From an uncultured Flavobacteriales bacterium (lineage in GTDB: Bacteria > Bacteroidota > Bacteroidia > Flavobacteriales > UBA7312): a stretch of 52,784 nt of DNA. A program made the position numbers and the translations under genes. Shown here one piece after another: positions 42,447 through 52,783 of this stretch (the first letter of the stretch is position 1; every line of letters begins with the position of its first letter). The stretch covers positions 1 to 52,784 of the forward strand of contig CAJWWC010000008.1 of NCBI GenBank assembly GCA_913048435.1, read 5' to 3'. Below the pieces are notes generated by a model. It was given only the letters and a program-made list of their open reading frames with translations, did not search any database and was not told the origin of the DNA.

Positions 42447-42453
42447 CAGCATT

Positions 42454-42897
42454 ATGAAAGCGGTCAATATCCAAAATAAACGGGCGAGATTTGAGTACAA
42501 TTTACTCGATAAGTATGTGGCTGGCTTACAACTTAGTGGTACAGAAATTAAATCTATACGTAATAACAAAGCAAACTTGATCGATTCGTTTTGTTCGTTT
42601 AAAGGAAATGAGCTTTTTATAGTAGGTATGCATATTGATGAATACGAATTTGGCAATTATGCTAATCATCAACCTAAACGTGATCGAAAACTGCTTTTAA
42701 ATAAACAAGAATTAGAAAAGATTAGTAAAAAATTAAAAGACGTTGGTCTAACTATTGTTCCTCTACGACTATTCATAAATGATAAAGGTTGGGCTAAAAT
42801 AGAAATTGCTATCGCCAAGGGTAAGAAACTTCACGACAAAAGAAACACCATCAAAGACAGAGATATCCAAAGAGATATAGACAGAGCTACTAAGTAA
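42454..42897 (+). CDS. smpB: SsrA-binding protein
   Basis: 147 aa, the family length. The motifs are NKRARFEYNLLDKYVAGLQLSGTEIKSIR, FIVGMHIDEYEFGNYANHQPKRDRKLLL and the basic C-terminal tail GKKLHDKRNTIKDRDIQRDIDRA, which reaches the decoding centre during trans-translation. SmpB delivers tmRNA to stalled ribosomes. It is convergent with dnaK, with 64 bases between stops. tmRNA itself is not in the window. Confidence 0.97.
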   Translation: MKAVNIQNKRARFEYNLLDKYVAGLQLSGTEIKSIRNNKANLIDSFCSFKGNELFIVGMHIDEYEFGNYANHQPKRDRKLLLNKQELEKISKKLKDVGLTIVPLRLFINDKGWAKIEIAIAKGKKLHDKRNTIKDRDIQRDIDRATK

Positions 42898-42961
42898 TAA
42901 AAAGAAAAGCCCCACCTTTTAGAAGAGCCTTTCAATAATAAAAGAATTTAATAAGTAGTGA

Positions 42962-44863
42962 TTACTTATCATCTTTAACTTCTTCAAAATCTACATCAGT
43001 AACATCATCGGATTCACCACTTTCAGAATTAGGTTGAGTGGCACCATCGCCTTGTTGGTCTTGAGTAGCTTTGTACATTTCTTCAGAAGCAGCAGTCCAA
43101 GCTGTATTAATAGTTTCCATTGCAGAATCTATAGCAGCAAGATCTTTACTGTCGTGCGCTTTCTTCAAAGCTTGTAGAGCTTCTTCAATTGGCTTTTTCT
43201 TGTCATCAGACAATTTATCACCATAATCTTTCAGCTGCTTTTCGGTTTGAAAAATCATAGCATCAGCAGCATTAACTTTCTCTACTTGTTCTTTGACTTT
43301 TTTATCAGAGTCAGCATTAGCTTCAGCTTCTTTTTTCATTCTTTCTATTTCTTCATCAGAAAGACCCGAAGAAGCTTCAATTTTAATGTTTTGCTCTTTA
43401 CCTGTTGCCTTATCTTTTGCAGAAACATTTAATATACCATTAGCATCAATATCAAATGTAACTTCAATTTGAGGAACTCCTCTTGGTGCTGGTGGAATAT
43501 CTGACAATTGAAATCTTCCAATAGTCTTATTATCTGTCGACATTGGTCTTTCTCCCTGTAAAACATGAATATCAACAGCAGGTTGGTTATCGGCAGCTGT
43601 AGAAAAGACTTCTGACTTCTTAGTAGGAATAGTTGTATTCGATTCAATAAGTTTTGTCATAACTCCTCCCATTGTTTCAATGCCAAGGGATAAAGGTGTA
43701 ACATCTAATAAAAGAACGTCTTTTACATCACCTGTAAGAACACCACCTTGAATGGCTGCTCCAACAGCAACTACTTCATCGGGATTTACTCCTTTCGAAG
43801 GTTCCTTACCAAAAAATTCTTTTACAATGTTTTGAATGGCAGGTATACGTGTTGAACCACCAACTAAAATTACTTCATCAATATCACTGGCTGAAATACC
43901 AGCATCTTTGATGGCTTGTTTGCAAGGTGATATAGTCGCTTGAATTAAATTATCAGCTAATTTCTCAAATTGTGCTTTAGTCAATGTTCTTACAAGGTGC
44001 TTTGGGCCAGAGGACGTCGCAGTAATATAAGGTAAATTAATTTCTGTTTGTGCACTAGATGAAAGTTCAACTTTTGCTTTTTCAGCTGCCTCTTTTAAAC
44101 GTTGTAAGGCCATTGGATCTTGCCTTAAATCAATATTTTCTTCAGAATTAAATTCTTCGGCCATCCAATCTATTAATACTTGGTCAAAATCGTCTCCACC
44201 TAAATGAGTATCTCCGTTGGTTGATTTAACTTCAAACACTCCATCGCCTAACTCAAGAATAGAAATATCAAAAGTACCACCTCCTAAATCAAAGACTGCA
44301 ATAGTTTTATCAGTATCTGCTTTATCTAAACCATATGCTAAAGCAGCTGCAGTAGGTTCGTTAATTATTCTACTCACTTTTAATCCTGCAATTTCACCAG
44401 CCTCTTTAGTGGCTTGTCGTTGTGAATCATTAAAATAAGCTGGTACGGTTACTACAGCTTCCTTAACCTCTTGTCCAAGGTAGTCTTCTGCTGTTTTCTT
44501 CATTTTCTGAAGAATCATAGCTGATATTTCCTGTGGTGTATATTTTCTATCATCTATTTGAACTCTAGGTGTATCATTATCACCTTTCACAATTTTATAG
44601 GGAACACGTTTTGCCTCTTTTTGAAGTTTTGATAAAGACTCTCCCATAAAACGTTTGATTGAGGCAATAGTTTTTTCAGGATTTGTTATTGCTTGTCTTT
44701 TAGCAGGATCACCGACTTTTCGTTCCCCACCTTCAACAAAAGCTACTATAGAAGGTGTAGTTCTTTTACCTTCGCTGTTAGGAATTACTACTGGCTCATT
44801 ACCTTCCATAACAGAAACGCATGAATTAGTAGTACCTAAATCAATTCCAATAATTTTACTCAT
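42962..44863 (-). CDS. dnaK: Molecular chaperone DnaK (Hsp70)
   Basis: 633 aa. The ATPase domain (~1-380) starts [19 protein letters not shown] and holds the phosphate-2 motif [14 protein letters not shown] and the adenosine motif [15 protein letters not shown] linker [15 protein letters not shown] follows, then a beta-sandwich substrate domain (~390-500), a helical lid (~505-600) and a Gln/Gly-rich end with an acidic [13 protein letters not shown] tail typical of bacterial DnaK. The heat-shock chaperone works with DnaJ and GrpE, neither of which is adjacent. It is transcribed alone on the minus strand. The 120 bases upstream have no recognised heat-shock operator. Confidence 0.98.
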   Translation of the reverse strand: MSKIIGIDLGTTNSCVSVMEGNEPVVIPNSEGKRTTPSIVAFVEGGERKVGDPAKRQAITNPEKTIASIKRFMGESLSKLQKEAKRVPYKIVKGDNDTPRVQIDDRKYTPQEISAMILQKMKKTAEDYLGQEVKEAVVTVPAYFNDSQRQATKEAGEIAGLKVSRIINEPTAAALAYGLDKADTDKTIAVFDLGGGTFDISILELGDGVFEVKSTNGDTHLGGDDFDQVLIDWMAEEFNSEENIDLRQDPMALQRLKEAAEKAKVELSSSAQTEINLPYITATSSGPKHLVRTLTKAQFEKLADNLIQATISPCKQAIKDAGISASDIDEVILVGGSTRIPAIQNIVKEFFGKEPSKGVNPDEVVAVGAAIQGGVLTGDVKDVLLLDVTPLSLGIETMGGVMTKLIESNTTIPTKKSEVFSTAADNQPAVDIHVLQGERPMSTDNKTIGRFQLSDIPPAPRGVPQIEVTFDIDANGILNVSAKDKATGKEQNIKIEASSGLSDEEIERMKKEAEANADSDKKVKEQVEKVNAADAMIFQTEKQLKDYGDKLSDDKKKPIEEALQALKKAHDSKDLAAIDSAMETINTAWTAASEEMYKATQDQQGDGATQPNSESGESDDVTDVDFEEVKDDK

Positions 44864-44983
44864 ATTATTAATAATTTAAATTGTTGCATGTTTGATATAA
44901 TCAAATAGCAAATTCCATGCCAAATAAAATCAATTGTAAATTATGACATAAGTTCTTAAAAAAAAGACAATATGGCAGATTTT

Positions 44984-46039
44984 TTAAGGTTCAATAAAGT
45001 TGAGTTCACTTGTTATTGGACCATTGGATAGTTCAGTTAATGTTTGTATATCTAAATATTTACCAATTGATTGAGCATTGAGTCTAGATGAAAATATACC
45101 TATTCCATTCTCAATATTAGTATAAGAAGGTGGATCTTGAAAAATTACGGATGGTAAATTATTAATCTCTATATATTTGGATATAGCCTCACCACCAACT
45201 AAAAAATAAAAGTCTATTCCTCCTACCCAGTAGTCATAATCCACTAAACCATCTTCTAAACCTTTAGCATTTATTCTTATAACATCTAAATTTTCATCGA
45301 TGCTGTTTTTAATGAAATAATAAAAATTTTCACCAGTAATGGCTAACTCCATATTCTGATTACCGCTTATTGACTGAGAAAACATTTGAGGAAAACTTAA
45401 ATCATTGTGTTTTCGAACTACTTCATTGGTCAAAATATTTTTTTCATAATAATAGAATCGCATAAATGGCTTATAAATCTTACCAAAAGTTGAAGAAGTC
45501 CATCTCAACTTGTGTGTTCTGTATTCTCCATTTTTGAAGAATGTAATTTCATCAGTAAAACCTGGATTTATTTCCAAAGGCTGAATTAGATTAGTTGTAG
45601 AGCGAGCTACGTAATTTGATGTTAAATTGTGTACATACAAATGATAAGTCAAGGACTGATTAAGTGATTCTGTTGTAATATATTCAACCGAATATTCGGT
45701 TGAAAATATAGTGTCAAAACCACTATTAAATCTACTATTTGTAATTTGATATTCAAGTTCTATTTGCTGAAGAGTATCTCCATTATTATCCAAACCATAA
45801 AGAAAAACATCTAAATCATTTTCATTGTAATAAAAAGAATCTGCCTGCTGTGACATTGTATAAGCACTTTCCTGTCCTAAGAAAGATTTATATATTATAA
45901 TACGTTGAGTATCCAATGTTTGATCAAGTAATCCGTAAACAACTGGAGTTTCTTTCCAACTTGCATTCACGTCAAAATCTGTTTCACAAGCCAATAAAGA
46001 AAACAATGCCAACAAAAATAAAAAGTAAGTTTTATACAT
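44984..46039 (-). CDS. DUF4249-like lipoprotein
   Basis: 351 aa. The signal MYKTYFLFLLALFSLLAC gives a lipobox cysteine at 18, followed by ETDFDVNASWKETPVVYGLLD. The rest is beta-rich, with DSFYYNENDLDVFLYGLD and, near the end, SYTNIENGIGIFSSRLNAQ, the NxxNGxGxF motif also found at the end of DUF4249 proteins such as 15550-16695. The assignment is tentative because the N-terminal half is divergent. Unlike usual family members it has no TonB receptor next to it. The start is supported by an exact TAAATTTG box five bases before the ATG (minus, 46045-46052). It is divergent from panB. Confidence 0.6.
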   Translation of the reverse strand: MYKTYFLFLLALFSLLACETDFDVNASWKETPVVYGLLDQTLDTQRIIIYKSFLGQESAYTMSQQADSFYYNENDLDVFLYGLDNNGDTLQQIELEYQITNSRFNSGFDTIFSTEYSVEYITTESLNQSLTYHLYVHNLTSNYVARSTTNLIQPLEINPGFTDEITFFKNGEYRTHKLRWTSSTFGKIYKPFMRFYYYEKNILTNEVVRKHNDLSFPQMFSQSISGNQNMELAITGENFYYFIKNSIDENLDVIRINAKGLEDGLVDYDYWVGGIDFYFLVGGEAISKYIEINNLPSVIFQDPPSYTNIENGIGIFSSRLNAQSIGKYLDIQTLTELSNGPITSELNFIEP

Positions 46040-46044
46040 AGATA

Positions 46045-46052
46045 CAAATTTA
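46045..46052 (-). promoter_or_regulatory. -7 element five bases before the DUF4249-like gene
   Basis: On the minus strand TAAATTTG matches TAnnTTTG exactly and is followed by TATCT and the ATG at 46039. Confidence 0.55.
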
Positions 46053-46116
46053 TACTTTTAATTGTGAATAACACTTAGTACATTTGTTATAAAATTATAT
46101 TAAAAAAAAGCACTTA

Positions 46117-46124
46117 TATTTTTG
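46117..46124 (+). promoter_or_regulatory. -7 element four bases before panB
   Basis: TATTTTTG matches TAnnTTTG exactly and is followed by AAAA and the ATG at 46129. Confidence 0.6.
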
Positions 46125-46128
46125 AAAA

Positions 46129-46947
46129 ATGTCAATAAATAAAAAAGTATACAAGAAAATAACAACTCACTCGCTTCAAGAGATGAAGCAAAATAAAGAG
46201 AAAATATCGATGCTTACTGCATACGATTATACTTTAGCAAAGATTGTTGATTCTGGTGGTGTTGACATTATATTAGTTGGAGACTCCGCCTCCAACGTAA
46301 TGGCTGGTAATGAGACTACGCTTCCTATTACTCTTGAACAAATGATATATCATACTGCGTCAGTAGTTAGAGCTGTTGATAGAGCACTAATCGTTGCTGA
46401 TATGCCTTTCGGTACCTACCAAGGTAATTCTAAAGAAGCTTTAAATTCAGCAATTAAAATTATGAAAGAATCTGGAGCACACTCCGTAAAAATGGAGGGT
46501 GGTAGTGAAATCTTAGAATCTGTGGAAAGAATTCTATCAGCAGGTATTCCAGTGATGGGTCATCTTGGACTTACGCCACAGTCCATATATAAATTTGGCA
46601 CATATACAGTAAGAGCTAAAGAAGAAGCTGAATCAAAAAAAATAATTGAAGATGCTTTAATTCTTGAAAAAGCAGGCTGTTTTGCTATCGTTTTAGAAAA
46701 AATACCAGCTAAATTAGCAACTAATGTTGCTAAAAAATTGAGCATTCCTGTCATTGGTATCGGTGCTGGAAGTGGTGTTGATGGACAAGTATTAGTTCTT
46801 CACGATATGATAGGTATGACGCACGAATTTAGTCCTCGTTTTTTAAGAAGATATCTCAATTTATACGAAGATATAAAAGGTGCTGTGGGTCAATATGTAT
46901 CTGATGTTAAAAACATCGATTTTCCAAATGAAAAAGAACAATACTAA
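46129..46947 (+). CDS. panB: 3-methyl-2-oxobutanoate hydroxymethyltransferase
   Basis: 272 aa. Conserved parts are [35 protein letters not shown] with the Mg-binding Asp, [31 protein letters not shown] and [16 protein letters not shown], then [25 protein letters not shown]. The enzyme adds a hydroxymethyl group from methylene-tetrahydrofolate to 3-methyl-2-oxobutanoate, the first committed step to pantothenate and CoA. The RluA-family gene starts at the base after its stop, so the two are co-transcribed. Confidence 0.97.
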   Translation: MSINKKVYKKITTHSLQEMKQNKEKISMLTAYDYTLAKIVDSGGVDIILVGDSASNVMAGNETTLPITLEQMIYHTASVVRAVDRALIVADMPFGTYQGNSKEALNSAIKIMKESGAHSVKMEGGSEILESVERILSAGIPVMGHLGLTPQSIYKFGTYTVRAKEEAESKKIIEDALILEKAGCFAIVLEKIPAKLATNVAKKLSIPVIGIGAGSGVDGQVLVLHDMIGMTHEFSPRFLRRYLNLYEDIKGAVGQYVSDVKNIDFPNEKEQY

Positions 46948-47640
46948 ATGTTAGAAGTCCTTTACGAGGATAATCACATTATTGCAGTCAATAAAAGAGC
47001 CTCTGAAATCGTACAAGGTGACAAGACTGGAGATAGACCCCTACCCGAGTACGTAAAAGATCATATCAGGAAAAAATATAACAAACCAGGGAAAGTATTT
47101 TTAGGTGTGGTACACAGATTAGATAGGCCAGTAAGCGGTGTAATACTTTTTGCAAGAACTAGCAAAGCACTGACAAGGCTAAATGAAATGTTTAGAGAAA
47201 AGAAAGTCAGAAAAATCTATTGGGCTATTATTAAAAACAAACCTCAAAAATCTAAAAATACTTTAATTCACTATTTATTAAAAAATCAGTCTAAAAATAA
47301 GTCACAAGCATTTATTAAAAAGTATAAAAATGCTTTACGTTCAGAATTAAGTTATAAACTTATTCATTCCTTAGAAAACTATCATTTATTGGAAGTCTGT
47401 CCAAAAACTGGAAGACATCATCAAATAAGAGTTCAACTTGCCAAAATTGGCTGCCCTATCAAGGGTGATATAAAATACGGTTTTAACAGAACAAATAAGG
47501 ATAAAAGTATACACTTACACGCTAGGAAAATAGATTTTATGCACCCTGTAAATAAAGAGCTTATAAGCATAACTGCACCAACTCCTAATGATACATTATG
47601 GCAAACTGTAAAAATTATTGAGGATCAACATCTAATGTAA
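46948..47640 (+). CDS. RluA family pseudouridine synthase
   Basis: 230 aa, a catalytic domain without an S4 domain. The motifs are VLYEDNHIIAVNKRASEIVQGD, the active site GVVHRLDRPVSGVILFART with the catalytic Asp in HRLDRP, and the C-terminal LEVCPKTGRHHQIRVQLA and HLHARKIDFMHPV. It isomerises uridines to pseudouridine in rRNA or tRNA; the short form without S4 resembles RluA or TruC types, and the target is unknown. It is joined directly to panB. The last 26 bases overlap the convergent priA gene end. Confidence 0.93.
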   Translation: MLEVLYEDNHIIAVNKRASEIVQGDKTGDRPLPEYVKDHIRKKYNKPGKVFLGVVHRLDRPVSGVILFARTSKALTRLNEMFREKKVRKIYWAIIKNKPQKSKNTLIHYLLKNQSKNKSQAFIKKYKNALRSELSYKLIHSLENYHLLEVCPKTGRHHQIRVQLAKIGCPIKGDIKYGFNRTNKDKSIHLHARKIDFMHPVNKELISITAPTPNDTLWQTVKIIEDQHLM

Positions 47641-50038
47641 AGCGTACAGATCTGTATGGTGATAATTTTTGTACAGAATTTACCATTTTTAAAATATGTT
47701 TTTTTGACTGATTTAAAGACAAGTCAGATCCTATTTTGACTAATATATTTTTAAGATAACGATTTTTTATTCTTGATACATATGGGTATTCTGGACCAAG
47801 AACATTTTGACTAAAATATTGACGTAAAACTATTGCTAATTCTCTAGCGGCTTGATTAGTTAGATTATAATCTCTGTGCGAAACTATAATTAAAACCAAT
47901 TTACAATAAGGAGGATAATTAAAGATTTTTCTATCTTGTAGTTCTGAATGATACATACTAATATAATCGTTTCCTTGTACAGCATGAATAATGTTGTGAT
48001 CAGCAGAATAGGTTTGTATAATAACATTTCCTTGTTTACTTTTTCTACCAGCTCTGCCTGAAACTTGAGCCATTAATTGAAACGATCGTTCATGTGATCG
48101 AAAATCTGGAAAATTCAATAAGGCATCTGCGTTTATTATACCAACAAGTGAAACATTATCAAAATCAAGCCCTTTAGTTAACATTTGAGTTCCTATGAGT
48201 ACATCAATATTGTTATTTTCAAAATCATTAATTATGGTCTGATAGGCATTTTTTGATTTAGTAGTGTCTAAATCTAAACGCTTTATAATAGCATCAGGCA
48301 AAAAAGGCTGTAATTCTTCTTCGATTTTTTCTGTTCCATAGCCTTTAATTTGAACCTCCATACTTGAACACGTTTTACATTTCTTGACTATATTTTCAAA
48401 GAATCCACAATAATGGCATTTTAACAACTGTTGTTGCTTGTGATAAGTTAAACTTACATCACAGCTTTGACATTTAGCAGTCCAACCACATGATTTGCAA
48501 CTACATACGGGTGCAAAACCTCTTCTATTTTGAAATAAAATAACTTGTTGTTTATAGAGCAAAGATTTTTTAATCTCTTCAAGTAAACGAGGTGAAAAAG
48601 CACCTTTCATTTGTTTTCTATGTGTAACATATTTAATATCTTCAATATCTATCTTAGGCATATTTACGCCTCCATATCTTTTTGATAAAGTTACCAATCC
48701 ATATTTTTGAGACAAGGCATTATGATAGGTTTCTAATGAGGGTGTTGCTGATGCTAACAACACTTTTGCTCCAATTATATTGGCATACATAATAGCCGTA
48801 TCTCTAGCATTATATCTTGGCGAAATAAGTTTTTGTTTAAAAGAATTTTCATGCTCCTCATCAACAACTATTAATCCTAAATTTGAAAAAGGTAAAAATA
48901 TAGATGAACGAGTACCTAAAATAATCGGAAAACGATTGGCATTTAATACTTCAGACCATATCTCACCCCTTTCGTTGTTATTAAATTTAGAATGGTATAC
49001 ACCAACTTTATCTCCAAAACATTTTCGTAGACGATTAATCATTTGTGTAGTCAAAGCTATTTCTGGTAATAAATAGAGTACCTGCTCACCTCTAGAGATA
49101 ACATCCTCTATAAGTTTGATGAAAATTTCTGTTTTACCACTAGAAGTTACACCATGAAGTAATACTACATCTTTACTTTTATAGAAATTTTGAATTTTAT
49201 TTAGTGCAATTTGTTGCTCATCACTTAAGTCAAAAGAAATTAAATCTTCATTTTCGTAAACGTCTATTCTTGAAATTTCTTTTTCTTCTATAGAGAATAC
49301 ACCTTTTGTTACTAAAGCATTTAGTGATTTATGAGAAGATGATGATACCTCCAACAATTCTTTAACAGTAACTGAATTTGATTTATTTTCTTTAGTTAAA
49401 TCAATGAATGAACGAAATACTTGCTCTTGCCTTTTTGCATTCTTAAAAATTTTAAAATCAACATCTTTATTTAAACAATAAACAAATCGAATAGATTTAG
49501 GCTTAAACTGCTCATTTAACTCTTCTAATAAGAATATAACTTTTCTTGAGATTAATGAATTTATAGTCGAAAAGATGGTTTTTTGATTCAATATTTTAGA
49601 CACCTCATTTAAAGTCAATTCTTTTTGTATTTCCAAAGCTTCTAGGACTAAAAATTCCTTGTCATTCAAGCTACTTTTATCAACAAGATTTTCAGAGATT
49701 TTTAATTTTGTTTCACTAGAAAGCTTCAATACTGAGGGTAACGCAGAATTCATTACATCACCTAAACTACAACAATAATAATTAGCTATCCACTCCCACA
49801 ACTTAAATTGTTGATTTGAAATTATTGGCTGACAATCTAAAATATTTATTATAGGCTTAGCTGTGTAGTTTTTAGGTGACTTTTGATGTGTTTTATAAAC
49901 AACTGCTGTGTAAAATTTTTTTTGACCAAACTGCACGATTACACGAATACCTTTTTTAATAGCTGAAAATTCAGGAGGCACTTCATAAGTAAAGGTGTTT
50001 TGAAGTGGTAAAGGTAATATGACATCAACAAAAATCAC
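47615..50038 (-). CDS. priA: Primosomal protein N' (replication restart helicase)
   Basis: 807 aa from a GTG start at 50038, giving MIFVDVILPLPLQNTFTYEVP, the usual PriA beginning. After the DNA-binding domains (~1-230) comes the helicase: Walker A HGVTSSGKTEIF, the DEEH box in VVDEEHENSFKQ, a motif III region with LLASATPSLE, and GTQMLTKGLDFDNV and GRAGRKSKQGNV in the second lobe. The zinc-binding insert has the cysteine pairs CSCKSCGWTAKCQSC and CHYCGF...CKTCSS. PriA rebuilds replication forks by loading DnaB. CATCTTTG, one mismatch to the -7 consensus, lies six bases before the GTG. Confidence 0.97.
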   Translation of the reverse strand: MIFVDVILPLPLQNTFTYEVPPEFSAIKKGIRVIVQFGQKKFYTAVVYKTHQKSPKNYTAKPIINILDCQPIISNQQFKLWEWIANYYCCSLGDVMNSALPSVLKLSSETKLKISENLVDKSSLNDKEFLVLEALEIQKELTLNEVSKILNQKTIFSTINSLISRKVIFLLEELNEQFKPKSIRFVYCLNKDVDFKIFKNAKRQEQVFRSFIDLTKENKSNSVTVKELLEVSSSSHKSLNALVTKGVFSIEEKEISRIDVYENEDLISFDLSDEQQIALNKIQNFYKSKDVVLLHGVTSSGKTEIFIKLIEDVISRGEQVLYLLPEIALTTQMINRLRKCFGDKVGVYHSKFNNNERGEIWSEVLNANRFPIILGTRSSIFLPFSNLGLIVVDEEHENSFKQKLISPRYNARDTAIMYANIIGAKVLLASATPSLETYHNALSQKYGLVTLSKRYGGVNMPKIDIEDIKYVTHRKQMKGAFSPRLLEEIKKSLLYKQQVILFQNRRGFAPVCSCKSCGWTAKCQSCDVSLTYHKQQQLLKCHYCGFFENIVKKCKTCSSMEVQIKGYGTEKIEEELQPFLPDAIIKRLDLDTTKSKNAYQTIINDFENNNIDVLIGTQMLTKGLDFDNVSLVGIINADALLNFPDFRSHERSFQLMAQVSGRAGRKSKQGNVIIQTYSADHNIIHAVQGNDYISMYHSELQDRKIFNYPPYCKLVLIIVSHRDYNLTNQAARELAIVLRQYFSQNVLGPEYPYVSRIKNRYLKNILVKIGSDLSLNQSKKHILKMVNSVQKLSPYRSVRFTLDVDPQ

Positions 50039-50044
50039 TATCTA

Positions 50045-50052
50045 CAAAGATG
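50045..50052 (-). promoter_or_regulatory. -7-like element before priA
   Basis: On the minus strand CATCTTTG (one mismatch to TAnnTTTG) is followed by six bases and the GTG at 50038. The remaining bases to 50194 hold nothing else recognisable. Confidence 0.35.
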
Positions 50053-50194
50053 TGAAATTGATTAGAATAATCAATAATAAAAACAATAATATAAAAAAAC
50101 GTAATGTACTAAAACGATACATCTAATTTTTTACAGTTGGTAATAATTTAAGAATACCAATGTGAGTTTAAAACATCATAATTTTATTGTATTA

Positions 50195-52504
50195 TTAGTG
50201 AAGAACATTTACTACACCCATTTTTGAAATGAATTGAGCATCTTTTCCATATGCTTTGTATGAGTACGAGTAAGCACCTTCAGGAACAATTTTATTTTTA
50301 TACTTACCATTCCAAAACATACTAATATCGTTTGTGAAATACATTAATTCACCCCATCGATTATAAATTGACATTTCAAATGAAAGTACATTATTTCCTT
50401 TAACAACTAGTAACTCATTTTCATTATCACCATTAGGAGTAAATGAATTTGGTATAAAAATGTGCAGATTACAACCTAACTCAATTAAAATTGAATCAGT
50501 TTCATTACAATTTTCTGGAAAACTATAGTAGATCCAGTTTTCACCCATGTTTGCGTCAATTGGATGAAAATAATTATTTAAATCCATCCCCTTTCCTGTC
50601 CAAAGACCATATGGAACCATAGTTGATAGTTTAAAAGAACTATCGACTGCACATATAATTGTATCAATATGTGATAGTATTTCTGGATTTTTATATTCCT
50701 TGAAAGAAACTATGGCAATTCCATCATTATCTATAGATTGACAACCATTGGCATCAATAACTTTACTAACAAAATATGAAGCGGGTTCTTTGACATACGT
50801 TGTTAAATAATTGTCGGTAAGTGAACTAAAGTTAATTGAATAGTTACCATTGCTTAACAAAACATTGTATGGGTATGCATCAGTTTCTACATCAATCCTG
50901 ATTAATGTACTGTCACCGCTACAAATTATTTCGCCTCCAGTAATTAAAGATTTTGGTAATTTATTGGAAGTAATTGATGCGTTACCAGTTGCTGACCCAG
51001 AGCAATTATTATCAGTCAATGAGGTAATAGTATAATTACCGGTTTCTGAAGCATTTATAAGATGATTTGAAAACATCGCTGTATCAAAAAAAAGCTGCTC
51101 ACCATTGGTATAAGTTATATAATATGGAGCCTGACCTGTCAAATTTACGTTCAGAGGTAATTCAAAAGCTTGTCCTTCACATATAGTCCCCCCCCCACTT
51201 AAAATACCTGTTGGTCTATCAATTGAATATACTGTAATTTCATCTTGTCCTATACAACCATTTGCATCGGTTATAGTCAAATCATAAACTCCAGGATAAA
51301 CTGTTATTTGATCAGTATTTTGCCCATTGCTCCAAGTATAAATAATTGGAGAAATAGCATTCAATGTTTCAATTTCAATAGTTGCATTTTCACCCTCACA
51401 AACCGCAATATCTTCTCCCAAATTAATTTCAACAGTATTTAATTCGTTTACGTAAAATGTATCAGACAGAGTAACACAATTAATATTGCTGGTAACCTGT
51501 ACGGTATATGAGCCCTCTCCAACAGTAATGTTTTGCTGAGTGGAACCATTACTCCAAAGATATTGATAGACCCCTGGTACAGACATTTGTGCAGATAAAG
51601 TTACATCAGTTCCACATGCAATTTCTATGTGACTAGAATCTTGGCCAATGTTATTTGTGACTTCCAAGAATGGAGATGAAAAACTGTTTTCTTCTAAAAA
51701 CACATAAGAAGATAAACCACCATCAGAACCATCGGCTATAGCCAAACGAATGTGATATGTCTCACCACATTCAACAGCTGCTACAGCTGTTAAAGGAATA
51801 GTAAAACCATCTGCATCATCAACAGTTTCTAAACTTTGATTATTAACAAAATATTCAGCATTTACTGTTTCATTAACAGAAGAAATAGTAACAGGCATGA
51901 TTACACCATTATTATCTTCAATAGTTGCAATGTTTATACTTCCGTTTGGAAAGCCAGGAGGGCTTGCGTATGGTCCAACTATCCCAGGACCAGAAATAAA
52001 GAAACCAAAAACATCATTGTATTGAGAGTTTTCAAAAGCAAAATATTCTTGAGAACCAAATACATATCGAAAAGTTACAGTATCACTACTTGGAATAAAA
52101 TCAAATTCCAAAACTGCAACATCATTTATATCTTGAACAATAAAGTTTTGACCAATTAATGTAGGCACACTATTAGCTACATCAAGTAAGTCCGGATCAG
52201 TTACAGCAGGATTAACATCTATAAAATCACCAAATCCAATAAAGTTAGGATCTAAAATAGAAATATCACCAGTACTCATTACAATTCCACTATTTAACCC
52301 CAAATTAGATGATGCACCATTAAAAAAACCTATTTGAATAGAATCACCCTGATAAACATGATTATTAGCTTCAATACCATCACCCAGTAAAATATTGTTT
52401 ACCAAATAAACAGGACTATCATTTGGAAAATTATTGTCAACTGTTAATTGTGCGTTAACAGTTAAAAATGATAAATAAAAAATGAACAAAAAATTATTTC
52501 TCAT
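50195..52504 (-). CDS. Choice-of-anchor L surface protein with T9SS type B (gliding-type) tail
   Basis: 769 aa. After a signal peptide (MRNNFLFIFYLSFLTVNAQ), residues ~20-290 form a choice-of-anchor L domain (GIVMSTGDISI...VLEFDFIPSSDTVTFRYVFGSQEY...FGFFISGPGI). Residues ~290-420 contain two or more PKD/SprB-like repeats (QYLWSNGSTQQNITVGEGSYTVQVT and YTWSNGQNTDQITVYPGVYDLTITDANGC). More beta repeats follow to ~680. The C-terminus (FIPNSFTPNGDNENELLVVKG...MSIYNRWGELMYFTNDISMFWNGKYK) is the gliding-motility-associated CTD that sends proteins through T9SS to the cell surface. It is probably an adhesin or gliding-related protein. The gene has a run of nine G in its coding strand (51188-51196). 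The partial T9SS gene at 52517 lies upstream on the same strand. Confidence 0.88.
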   Translation of the reverse strand: MRNNFLFIFYLSFLTVNAQLTVDNNFPNDSPVYLVNNILLGDGIEANNHVYQGDSIQIGFFNGASSNLGLNSGIVMSTGDISILDPNFIGFGDFIDVNPAVTDPDLLDVANSVPTLIGQNFIVQDINDVAVLEFDFIPSSDTVTFRYVFGSQEYFAFENSQYNDVFGFFISGPGIVGPYASPPGFPNGSINIATIEDNNGVIMPVTISSVNETVNAEYFVNNQSLETVDDADGFTIPLTAVAAVECGETYHIRLAIADGSDGGLSSYVFLEENSFSSPFLEVTNNIGQDSSHIEIACGTDVTLSAQMSVPGVYQYLWSNGSTQQNITVGEGSYTVQVTSNINCVTLSDTFYVNELNTVEINLGEDIAVCEGENATIEIETLNAISPIIYTWSNGQNTDQITVYPGVYDLTITDANGCIGQDEITVYSIDRPTGILSGGGTICEGQAFELPLNVNLTGQAPYYITYTNGEQLFFDTAMFSNHLINASETGNYTITSLTDNNCSGSATGNASITSNKLPKSLITGGEIICSGDSTLIRIDVETDAYPYNVLLSNGNYSINFSSLTDNYLTTYVKEPASYFVSKVIDANGCQSIDNDGIAIVSFKEYKNPEILSHIDTIICAVDSSFKLSTMVPYGLWTGKGMDLNNYFHPIDANMGENWIYYSFPENCNETDSILIELGCNLHIFIPNSFTPNGDNENELLVVKGNNVLSFEMSIYNRWGELMYFTNDISMFWNGKYKNKIVPEGAYSYSYKAYGKDAQFISKMGVVNVLH
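51188..51196 (-). repeat. Nine-G homopolymer inside a surface-protein gene
   Basis: Nine C on the plus strand (GGGGGGGGG in the coding strand) encode three glycines in LSGGGTICEGQ. A change in length would shift the frame in the middle of the surface protein. Confidence 0.8.
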
Positions 52505-52516
52505 AATTTAAATCGA

Positions 52517-52783
52517 TTATTCAAATAAAATCTTTGTATTGTAACTTTTATTTTTTGACGAAATAAACAAAAAATATACTCCTGGAACTAAAGAATTTCT
52601 ATTTATATTTATTTGTTTTCTAAATAATTCTTTTTTAACAACCTTTGCATTGTAATCAAAAATTTTGATCATAAATTCATCATCAATATACTTATTTTGA
52701 ATTACTTCAATATTCAATTCATCTTTTACTGGATTTGGATAAATCAAAATATCTGAATCATCAAACTCCCAAATTGAAACATT
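52517..52783 (-). CDS. C-terminal end of a T9SS type A secreted protein (partial)
   Basis: The frame is open from the right edge (first full codon at 52783) to the stop at 52517, so the gene extends beyond the window; an internal TTG near 52747 is not the real start. The visible 88 residues begin NVSIWEFDDSDILIYPNPVKDE, followed by an IEVIQNKYIDDEFMIKIFDYNAKVV strand pair and SLVPGVYFLFISSKNKSYNTKILFE. This is a complete T9SS type A sorting tail, which is removed during export and attached via A-LPS in known systems. The cargo domain is outside the window. It ends 13 bases before the choice-of-anchor L gene start on the same strand, so they probably form an operon. Confidence 0.82.
   Translation of the reverse strand, partial: NVSIWEFDDSDILIYPNPVKDELNIEVIQNKYIDDEFMIKIFDYNAKVVKKELFRKQININRNSLVPGVYFLFISSKNKSYNTKILFE

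Noticed and set aside
43247-44879. Several long open frames on the strand opposite dnaK
   Set aside because: They are antisense shadows of a highly conserved gene with no recognisable product.
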